Assembly: GCA_023634235.1 (NCBI GenBank)
Contig: JAMKCF010000020.1
Coordinates: 3,968,001-4,032,000, forward strand
From: Pisaster brevispinus
Lineage: Eukaryota > Echinodermata > Asteroidea > Forcipulatida > Asteriidae
DNA: 64,000 nucleotides
Direction of reading: 5' to 3'
This document shows positions 12,001 to 24,000 of the stretch, piece by piece. The position numbers and the translations under genes were made by a program. The first letter of the stretch is position 1. Each line of letters starts with the position of its first letter. The notes beneath the pieces were generated by a model. The model saw only the letters and a list, made by a program, of their open reading frames with translations, was not told the origin of the DNA and made no database searches.

Positions 12001-15000
12001 TTACATGTACTACACATGTCCTACAGTCCTATCCGATTCAAGAGTCGATCAAAATCCAAATTGAAGCCTGGCTATTCCATTTTACTCAGCTTCGCCTTGT
12101 GAAATGGAATAGTCCAGATCTCACCTCGTGATAATCTTCTGTAACAATGCACTCAATGCATCCAATAATTTCATAATATTCCACCATCGTCTCAAGTTAC
12201 AAATACATGGCTTGTTTGGCATTCTTCTCTTAGTCTGTGGTTGTGAACGATTAAAAAACATCCCGATTCTACGATCACTTCAACCACGTTTTGGAAGTTT
12301 CTCCTGGCGTAGTGCTTTAAGAGCTATAATGAAAGCTTGATGACAAGTCCTCACTCACACTAGTGTCACTTTCAGACAAAGAACCCTTTCTCTCCACTCT
12401 GTCACCATCACCCTGCTTACTTTCATTAGGTATTTTAGAAGAAAAACTACTATCTACGCTGTCACTTTTTGTCTCTTTCTTCAAATGTTGTTTCTTCAAG
12501 CTTGTTTTCACAACTTTTCTGCTGCTTGTTTTTAAAGTTGTCTTTTGTCTTCCATTGCTCTTCCTACTCTGAGTAGCATTACTATTAAAACCTTTGGATA
12601 TTTTTATTTCATCCCCATGGGAGCTGTATTGAGATCCTTCACTTGAGCTATCACTGCTTTTTGATAACTTCTTCTTGCTCTGTTTTTTGTATTGCATATG
12701 ACCATTTATGTAAGAACCGCCCAGTGGGTTTTTCTTTGTACCCGTCGAGTCCCCAGATGTATTTGGGCTGCCAGAAGTGCCTGTAAAGTCCCTGGGTGCA
12801 TCCGGGCTACAACTTGACCCTCTAGAGCTTTGTGAAGTATAAGTACCCTGGCTAGAACTGCTAGACACCCTAGCTACATTAGAGTTAAGCGTATTAGCTC
12901 CAGAGGTTCTGGGTACATCTGGGCTGGTATCACTTAAATCCCTAGTTAAATCAGGGTTAGAGTGGGTACTCTTTGTGGGTACATCTGATTGACTCTTAGA
13001 ATGCTCAAGCACACCAGAGCTACATTTAGAATCCCTTTTGACATCCCCTTTATTCCCTGCTTTTCTCTCACCTTGGGCCTGTTCATTCTGGTCCCTTGTC
13101 TCTGGAGGCGGGGGGTCACTTTGGGTGCCCTGACTCTCCAGAACTGGTTCCGGTTCTGGCTCTGGTTTGGGCTCTTCAGTCTGGGTGTCCTTGTAGCGCT
13201 GGCGTTCCCTGCGTGCCAGCTCTGCTTCAACCATGCATCTGTCAAAATCAAAGCAGGAATAATCTTTTGAAAAAACAAGGCAAGGACAAACTCACATTTA
13301 TTTCAATTCAAATCCACCCACAAAATTGTATACACGAGAAAACAATATAAGAATGGATGTATCTTCCTGATGGACTTCAGACACAAAACATGAACAAGAA
13401 ATACAACAAATAAACACAAAGGTTCACCCAACATAGGAAAACAGCATAGCAAGAAACAAGAATATTAGTGCATCCATGTGAAACTGACTCCAGCATGAAA
13501 GTTTGACTACTGCCTTTGTTTAGAGCCAAATGGAATCATACTCTCGTACCTGTAACATGGTGAACCTCCGTCGACACGTCCAAATTTGAAGTGCCCCTTG
13601 CGCCCTCCTAGCAGAACCCCGGGGCCATATTTGTATTCACAGCAGGCACTGAGCCGCAGCACCTGGATCTGGTTCATGAAGAATGTTAGACTGAATGGGT
13701 AGCCGCGGTGACGTCGAGATGTGAAGACCAGATCCGCTGTACGGTAAAAACAAATAAAACTTTTAGGCCACATGGGCAAAAAATCCCACAGTACCCACGT
13801 ACGAATGAGCATTCTTGATTTTGTTTTATTCACCAATTCAAAAAAATTGCTATGCTGTGACGAAATTGTTCAAAAGACTGTTGCTACATGTGTTATCAAT
13901 TCCTAATCCAATAACTCCCTTCTAAAATAACCTTGTCAACAGCATTCTAATCTTGGTTTGGGAAATAGGCACAATCACCCACCTGTATAGGCCCTGCTTA
14001 TCTTCAAAAATGACAAAAAAATTGCATTGTTTGTTGGACAATTTTGCTCTCATTGTTTTCTTCCGGTTTCAACTTTATAAACCCAGAGTTTCTTCCCAAC
14101 ACCCCTTCCTCCCCTTTCCCAATAGGCCTTTATCATGGTGTGGCCATCTTGATTTTCTCCCATTCAAATCAATGTAAACGAACTGAGACTGGAAGGGCAA
14201 ATAGTCTGGTTCCGTTTTGTTTGATGAATATTAGCATCCATTACTGCTGCTGGATACAGGGAGCATGATCAAAATGGTGGCAGCATGATAAAGGTCTGTT
14301 ACCCCTCATTCACAGTCTACTTACTTCCAGGTTCAACGAGTCCATGGAACACTACAAGGTTCTCTCCTCCACAGTGCTGTTGGTTGATGATGATTTCATC
14401 TCGTTTGTCCTGTCGCTCATACTGCAGCTTCAGGTTGCTGCCGCGGTATCGGATTGTGACATCGCATAGAGTCTGTTGCTGGGCAGCGTGCGGGTAAGCA
14501 GGTTCCTTACGATGCAAGGAGAGGGAGCCCTACGGATGTTCAAGTGAGAGAAGGAAATCATAGTAAAAAAGAAAGCATTTCAGAAACTTATACTGCATGA
14601 ATCAAAGACAGTGGAAATCAACAGTATTTTATGTGCACACTTAAAATCTCAGTAACAAATGCACTTTTTTTTTTAGTAGCCCACTTGATGATGTCAGACA
14701 ATGAGATCTAGAAAAGACCTATCATTGGCTGAGAGTTGTGTGCTATCATTGGTCCAGAGAGAGAGAGAGTTTTGTATGGCCTGTACACATGTGTTTGACA
14801 TCCATGATGGCAGCCAATGCAAGGGGTCTACACAAATCTGATCTCCCCAGAAAATTGTGTTTAGCCTCCCCCTTTCTGGGACACACCCACGCCCCCTGAA
14901 ATAAAAATTTAAAAAAGGAAGAAAGAAAAAGAGAAAAAAAAAGAGAGTTCTAGAGCAAAAGGAACCGACAATAACTGGGGTTCTCGGGGTTCTTTATACC

Positions 15001-18000
15001 TGCTTCGACCGAAGTTTCTGAAAGCTGCAATGTAAAAAAAAATAATAATTGTTTGTTGTTGACCTTGTTAGACTTGGGTCTGATTCGGCGTCCATCCTTT
15101 GTTATCACACTCCGTGATGAGCCTCTTGGAGTTTTCCTGGACCCTGGTGGTGCCCGAGTAGGGGGTCTAGGCTCTGGAGGGAGAGTCAGGTCCACCTTGT
15201 AGGGCGAGTTGCTTTGTCTTTCCTCAGGTGACATGTTGAGGGTGATGTTGTTCATGATGTAGGGGTCCAGCTGCAGAAACGACAACAAAAACAGTTTTTA
15301 CTTTCCTTTGATAGTTTCATTTTGATTTCTTTGTACCTGTGCCAACAGATATGGGACAGTCAGGAAGTTTAACCATCTAAAAAGCAAAAGACCTTTAACG
15401 TGTTGCGGCCATCTTGATTTTCTCCTATTCAAATCAATAGGAACCAAACTGAAGCTGGAAAGAGTAAACAGTCTGGTTCCTTTTTGTACAATGCATATAA
15501 GCATCAGTTTGATACAAGGAACACCACCAAGATGGTGGCAGCATGGTAAAGGTCTATTAAGTGATTTCTGATGCAAGAAGAATACCCATAAGATTTTATG
15601 TTTTATTGTATGGTAGTATTGGCTATATTTGCTTAGTCTTCTCATTTATTTGCATTTGTTCATATGTAAAATGCTCTGATACCCCCAGTGTAAACAATAC
15701 TCTAAAAATGCCTTTGTATTTGTATTTATTGATTTATTATTTTCTATTGCATGGAAGCTATACAGCTTCATTAATATTCAAGATACTCATCAATTGAACT
15801 CAGTGAATTGCAGTAAAATGTTACAAAGTTTTCTTCAAATTGCCCATGCTTTGTTTTTTACATAGTTATCAGAACAGCTCAGTATTCCTTGATTGAAACA
15901 CAATCTCTAATTAGTTGCTATGACCTTCAAGCTACGTGTTATAAAACCATGTCTCACAAAGCTACTATTTACAGCTGCCTATAGATTACCCAAAACACCT
16001 GGTCTCATTAAAATCTCTCGTTTCCCAAAGCAGGATGACCTACAACCTCATATAATCTAGGTTGTATAGAATCTAGAGTTTCTGTTTTGTTCTTACCTCC
16101 CGTAGATTCTGAGAGTCGATTTCTTCGCTGGAGTCGGAAGCCGTCGCGGCCCAGGCCTGGTCTCTATGGACAGGAAACCCTTCCCCGTCGACGTAAACTG
16201 CGCTCTGAAATCAATAGGGGGAAAGAGTAGAAGAAAACAATGATACTTAATCACCAATGGTGTTTACTTTGTTCATTTCAGAAAAACATTATAATGTAAG
16301 CATCTGAAAATGTCTTTGAAAAATGGCTGTGAATTCTTAATTGTTGATGTTTCAGCGCTGTCATTTAAGGTGTACTTTTGGTAATTACTCCACAAGTTAA
16401 TGACCATAACAAATTCCTTGGTAAAGGGTACTGGAGAGCTGTTGATATTATAAAACATTATTAGAAACAAACCCTTGGAAGCATTGTAGTTTTAGAGAAA
16501 GAGGTAATTTTTCATCTAACTATTTGAATCTGAGAAAGGCTTTGGGCATGAAGCCCTTTCTCAGGCATCTGAAAGCACACAATTCTACACAACAAGGGTG
16601 TTTTTTCTTTCATTAGTTTCTTGCAACTTGGATGACCAACTGAGCAAAAATTTTCACAGGTTTGTTATTTTTGCATATGTTGGGATACACCAAGTGAGGA
16701 TACTGGTCTTTGACAATTACCAAAAGTATACCCTGCCTATAAAAATATCGTCTCAAACTATTGTGAGAAAATTTTAACTTGACATGTAGAAAAATTGACA
16801 AAAAGTTACCTTTTTTTTAGTGGCTCCAGCCTGTTTTGATGGGGCAGTGGCCGGTCTGTGACCTGACACTACTGATCGTGGCCGTTCCTGTTTAGCAGAC
16901 TTGGGTCTCCCTCGAGGTGCTCTTGGAGACAGGTATGGTGTGATGTCCTCATCTCCTTTACGCCCTCTTGTGCTCTGCAAGAAGGGTAAAAAAAGACAAT
17001 TTATTTGTACCCTTCAATGTACAGGATAAGACTATTTCGCTGGCTCAGTGCTGTAAGGTTGTTTCAATTGCAGTTTCAATTGCAGTTTCACATCCGAAGT
17101 TAAATAAAAGGTTGTACAAATTTGAAAAGTCAAAATCAAAATCCAGAAAAAATGTTTTACTTTGAATGAAAAATGAAGAAAAAAAAACACTGAAGTGAAC
17201 TGTTTTCATGGTTTTACTGAAAATGATTGTTTCTTTTTGCCAAGTAATTACTTTGAAGACCACTTTTGATCAACAAACTCTATTTTCAGGAGCTCCAAAT
17301 AAACACTTTGATGAAATCCATACAAACTGCACGAAGGGCCTTACAGTAATAAACCGGCGATTTTGTACATGTACGTTAGGTTCCACACTGGTTCATTGTT
17401 TTGTAACAGCCACAAGGTGGGATCTTTCCTGAACATATATTTGGTTGTACTTTCTTGTGTCACAGAACATCTTAAGATACATGTACCTGTACACTGTACA
17501 TGTACTTTTACCTTGACTTGTCAATTAAACTAAATTTATGGTACATCTACTGGATAAAACCTACGTGAAAACAGAAAATTGTACTTTGGAAGATGAACAG
17601 TTGACCATACATGTATGTACAACTTCCAGTTGGATTGCAAACTGCTGTTCACGTCAATGTTATTTTGAATTTAGTTGATTACATTAATCTTAAATTCAGT
17701 TCAGTTGGATTCGTTTTACTCATAAGTGGAGAAGACTGAGATGGTGAAACAGTAAATAAAACAGTTAAATAAACGACCATAGCATTCCTGCACTCTGGAT
17801 TGTACAAAACTGTAAAATCTTGACAAACTGGTAACAGTCTCCAGACCAAACCCAAAACCCATGAATTTACTTGACTTTGCCGCTGGAGGATTTAAAGATT
17901 TTCTCTATCATTACAAATTGGAAACTGGAGATTTTGAAACTCCAGAAACACACAGTATGATACTAACCCTGACTCGTTGAACCAGTTCGACCTTCGATAT

Positions 18001-21000
18001 CTCCTCCAATTTCCTCTTTATCTGTGATTGACGATGTCTCTCCATATCCAGGGCTTTGTGAACAATAGCCTGGGCCATCAGGTCCCGCACGTGCTTCTGA
18101 TGCTCCTTGCGCGCCATGTTCAGACGGAATGTATTCTCTGTGATGATCTCGCCATTGCGCGTGACAAGCCCGGAGCGTCGGAGGTGACGGCGCATACGGG
18201 AGTTGTTGAAGTAGCCGACCAGGTGCTTGTCCTGGAGGCTGCTGTATGTGGCCAGTGGCCTGGAAAGATGAGATAAACAAAATAGTGAAAATGACAGTAA
18301 CTAACAATTCAACTCTCTCTTGTCTTGTTTCCATTTGAAGTAATCACAGTTCTTTCAGAACATCTTTAAGCCCAAGAGTAGTTTCTTCTTTTGTATAGGC
18401 CTAGTGCTGAATGTTCAGGAGTGGATTTGAACTGAAAAGGTTAGCTTTGTACATGTAAACTTCAAAATGGTGTAATTGCAAAAATACCAAGCTGTACAGG
18501 ACTTGTTTGGTTTTGTTGGTTGTGGGGCTACTGGCCAAATGGTAAAACTTGTGGACCCTGGCCAATAAATAGTCAAAGAGGTGGGTTTTCAATCCTTTTT
18601 TATGGTACAACACCTCAATTTAACAATGTCAGGTTTCTCAAGTAACCCAGAACTGCTCTAATTCTTACACGGCTGTTGTCACCCAAACTATCTACCCCAA
18701 TTTGAAGTTGGAGCCCCCTTCTCAACAATCAATGATGTACGCAGTGTCTTATCATCATTTCACCACCATTTAAAGAAAACATTGAGTGTGACAACAATGA
18801 TCCGCAGCCAAAGTACCCAAGCTTAGTCTTGTCATCAGATGCATAGAACCTGCCATCCCACAGTTTCTCTCTCCTCCTGCACTGCAGCTCAGTAGATGAC
18901 ATGAGCTCCCCTTCCAGTCTCTGCCGTTCCACTGGATCCATACTTCCATTCTGACTGAACTCGGCCCTTCGGTAATGATAGACACAACTGGTGCACGGCG
19001 AGGGAAGTGTAATTCCAAATGGATTACGTGATGACTCGGGGAAAAGGGAGGAGTGCTCATAGCAGGCCATTTTAGGAATGAAGGATATTCTATTTTCCTC
19101 CCGGGTATTTTGACCAGATGATGCGATTAAATCAAGTGATTGTCATCTTGCCATGTCTGTTTCCTACAGCATCTATTTCTTGGCTTTAAGGATACACAAT
19201 AACAAGTCAAGGAGCAGACAGTGACACCAGGACACAGATGTATGTATACCCGGTATAACACAGGCCCATGACAAAAACAGTTCATCAATAATTCGAAGAC
19301 AACAGTTGGAGATGCCACTGATCAGTGATTTCCTGTCTATCATACATGCTTACTACATGTACATGTGATAAGTGCCATCTTACGACCATAGTTGTGAAAG
19401 CGTCAACATGATCAAGATGCAGTGCACGATCAACTAACGATGAGAATCTGTATATCTTGAAACAAAACATTTGGAAGATGCTGAGCGTGCATGCCATGGC
19501 TGCCTAGTGTTTCACATTTCACAGTGTAAACCAAAGACTTGTTTTCATAGTCATCAGTCTTTCCACATCATCACGCCCTTATTTACACAAGCAAAACATC
19601 TCAACGCCAACATCTTCAGTTCCACAGTCCTATTCAAACGCCAGATTGAAGATGAGTGATGTCCTGTGCAGTTTCCATCCAATCCAAGCTCCAATTATTT
19701 TCCAGTCCATTGGAAGAGTCCATAGGAGTGTGCAGCCTTCGAGCTAGCCTTACCAACTTATGCAAACACATCCCTTGTTTCTTGTGATCATTTCGTGTTG
19801 TGTAGCTTTGCTTTACACAAACCCAACTTTTTGGTTTCCTGAAGCTACAGATAATGTTAATGACGCATCCCTTCTCGAAGCCATGGCTTGGGGTAGGGTT
19901 TTGGCTTAAAGGGCCTTCCAACAGGAGCCGCTTAACGGCTAATTTTGTGCTTACTGAGCGATTTCCATTTCATAGCGCTGCTAACCGTAACCACACAAAA
20001 AGGCATGCTAACCTTCCGGTGCTTACTGTATGAAAATGAATGACATAACAATGCAAATCCATGGTGAACGCGCAAGATGTCTGCCTAATTTTCTTGCTAA
20101 CCTGTGAAATACGTTTATGCTTAAAAGCAAAATTTTCTGCTACAGTTAGCACAAAAATTTGCTTACCGTTAAGCAGCACTATGAAATTGGACCCAGGTCG
20201 TACCTGTTTGATTTCTTTGTTGCATCAGAGAAAATTCAGGCTTTTCGTGTGATTTGCATAATACAATAGCAGGGCTCGAATTTGACACTGGACCGCCGGC
20301 CCGAGGCCAGTGATTTTAGCCTTGGGCCAGTAAACTCGTGACCTAACAAGTCCGGCGGTCTTGTGTTTTTTTAATTGAACAATAGCCACTGTGTAATATC
20401 TTTTTAAACAGAAAGAAAAGATGTTCAAATGTTGACCTTGAGTCTGGTATTTATACAATTCTGTTGAGTATCAAAATAATACTAACCCATAAGCCAAATG
20501 AGAAAAATCTATAATTTACACGTGAAACTGTGCAGAAAGCTCTTTCTCATAAAGATTCTGGTCTTGTGAAATAAACTTTGGTCTGATAAACATTTTGAGC
20601 TACAAGCCCTGCAGTCTTGTGGAATTTTATCCCAAATTCGAGCCCTGAATAGAATAGTTTGGAGATTTTCAGATCCAACATAGGGTAGCATTTGTGGGTG
20701 TGTCTACAGTAGGTAATTAAGGCTTATAAACTTGAACACTGCATGTACACGTACATGTACACACTGTTTGAAGTTTGAATGGTCAATCATGTTAATGTAA
20801 ACAATATCGTTCACTCTAGCTTAGACATATATAGCCCATAAAGTATTGTATGGTGTTCTCTCAGGTAATTACTATACTTAATTTCTTTCCGTTAATTTTT
20901 CCGGTTTACTGCGCCATGAGCTTCTTTTTGTGATGGATACCGGCGCATTATAAATATTATTATTATGTACATGGTTATTACGATGATTGGTTACACAAAA

Positions 21001-24000
21001 CACCTGTTCCTAGTATACCTGATTGGAGTGGTGTACCAGTCATGCCAGTGTACAGCACTGACCATAAATCTGAAGGTCACAGTTTAATTAACTGTTTTGT
21101 CTGCAATGGACACAAAAGCTATTGAAACAAGTTGAAAGAAGTGGATTCAAATTCAATTTATCTTTTACATTATGAGTTCAATAATGTTTCCCGATTTATC
21201 GGCAAACTTGTGTTTTAAACTGCAGAATAATTTGGAATGCAGTAGGCCGAACGCAGTAGGCCGAAACATACAATTACACGCTTGTACAGGCCTATAATTT
21301 CTGTTATATGTACAGTATTGTTTAAAACACCATTGCTGATAGGAATTGTTTAATGACCATACATGTAAAGATACATGTAATGGACAGTTCTAAACTCGTT
21401 TAACACTTTTCAGACAATGACAGGCCATATGATTTTCGTTGAAATTCACAATATGGCTACTAAATATTTGTTCACCTCCATTCTATGAATTTGCGTGTAC
21501 ACCAAGTGTACCATGCTATTTATAAACAAAGGTCTATGGAAAGGTAGCAGGTGCTTTATAATTGATTTGTGCTACTGTTTAAAAATACAGGGCTTGCATA
21601 AAATAGCTCAACCTGTACATTTTACCACATTCTGACAATACACTGTAAACCAATTGTAGTGGGTATTTGTAGGCCTAAACTAGTCAGGCTGCAGTTACAT
21701 CGAGATTGCTTGATGTCACAAGCTCTAGAAATGAGAAACTTATATTCATAGACAGAGCCCAGTCATGTGCAAATCATACCAATTTAATCATCATCAGAAT
21801 TTGTTTACACTCAGATTTATAAATAGGAGAAATTCATAGCAGTTGACAATACACGCTACATGTATAGCCTTGAGAAGTACATGTATACTACATGTACGTA
21901 TAACAGGCTGGACAAAACAACAATACCAACATGAAGGTCTCGAACACCAGGAACAACTGTAGGGTAAGAATTACATTGTTATTTTTTTTTTACCCAAATA
22001 AAGTTTATGAACTATACAATAGCAGTGAACGTTTTCCCTTGTATACATTACAAAATGCTACGCAAATTGTAGGCCTATGAAATCATAACTTAACATTCAT
22101 TCCGTGTGCACAAAATCTGTTTAGTTAAAACATTGCTATGAAAAAGTGCTTTTTGAAATTGTTCCTTGCATAGTATTGACCAATTGCACTGACGTCACAC
22201 GCAGCTAATGTTAGCCCATGGTCTGCCATTTTTGGAGTCAAACTGTGCTGAACATTTTCGAACGCTACACTCTGCTCATCTCCAAAAGACGAGCAGAGTA
22301 TACGGTTCGAAACGTCAAGACCACAAAAGCTCTTTTCAGAGCCAACACTCCTCCCAAAAGAAATGTGTACATAGTTGCACCTGCAAGTTTAAGAGATTTT
22401 TACATGTTACACCATGCAAAGCTTCTAACATTACTTAAATTGTACAGTAAAGATTATTGTGAGTGTGTAATGCATCTGCGTCACCTAATAAAAGAAAATT
22501 ACACATTTTTAAGTTGGGTGTTGTGATGCCCCTAAAAATAACTATTAGTTAATAATTAGAAATTCCATTTCTTTTTAATCCATTGAATATATTTGCTGTT
22601 TTGTTGTTTTATATTGTTTGTTTTTGTTGGTTTGTTGTTTGTTACCTTTTTTTTTTGGGGGGGGTGGTTAATTTAAATAAGAAAGAAAACAAAGAAAGAA
22701 GTTAATACGCACAAGGTAAAAATAATCTTTCTTAAACACACTGTATTTTTACGTACATTGTAGATTTTTCACAGGCCACATTAATTAACCATCATATAAG
22801 ACGTTGTCGGTCACTTCGTACCTAAGTCACTTCGTACCTCAATCATGTCAATTGTCTGCCGGCAGTCTTGACAATAGACCAGGGCCCAATTTTTTGGTTG
22901 ATGATTGGTTGACAATAAACTATACTCTGAATCCTTCCAATGTCTATGAAAAGCCTCTTGATCGGCCTCTTTGATTAGACTTTAGAGTGATAATAATTGG
23001 TTGTACCTAACAATCTGATTGGTTGACAAAATATGTCTATGAGACGCCTCTCTGAAGAATTCTGTTTCAAGACTCAAGTCAAAACTAAATAATTTTTTCC
23101 AGCTTTTCAAGAACTTTCCAGCTTAAAAAAAAAAAAGGGAAAAATCTTATTGCCCACAAGTCAGCTTAAAAAAAAACCTTTTCTGCTCACATCTCCACTA
23201 ACACAATCGTACCCAAGAACGCCATTTCATATTTGTATGGTTTGACTTGGGTATGAAGTGACTTGGGTATGAAGTGACTTGGGTATAAAGTGACTTAGGT
23301 ACGAAACGACTTGGGTACGAAGTGACTTGGGTGTACGAAGTGACCGACATTCGTTTGTATAATACTTGTAAAAGACAACTTGAGAGTGGAACTTTACCTT
23401 TCTCAGTCCAAGTTTTGGTCAACGGCGAGGAGACTCAATGTTTTTGGCTGGTAGAAAATGTTACTTCTTAAGGTAGTTACTAGTGGGGGTATCTTACGTC
23501 ACGCGAAATGACGTAAAACACCCCACCACGCAAACTAAATTAGTCTTTACACAACCCTCCCCGATACACATCATTAGTTATTACCAATCCAAATCCATTA
23601 ATTTACAGTACACTCTAGTTAAAGTAGGTCTTGTGTATCACTTACAATTACATCAGTTACACCATGGATGGATGGAGAAACTTGAAAGGAAAATTAGACA
23701 AACTACCTAGGGCCTATCATGGAGGTAAAATTTATTTTACCTCCATGGGCCTATCCTACTCCTAGAACTATGCGGTTTGTTCCGCTATTGTCTCCACGGT
23801 CGTGGAGACGATAGCGGAACGAACCGCATAGTGATATGCCATAGTTCTAGGACTAGTTAGTAGGAGTAGGGCCTATCCTGACAATAAGTGTCAGCTATAT
23901 TTCCTTCCTCCATGACTCCCTGGGGCTATAGTATTATAACTCCATGATGATTCATATGGATTGTGTACTGAAGTGTTGAATAAAAATGGTATGTATATTG

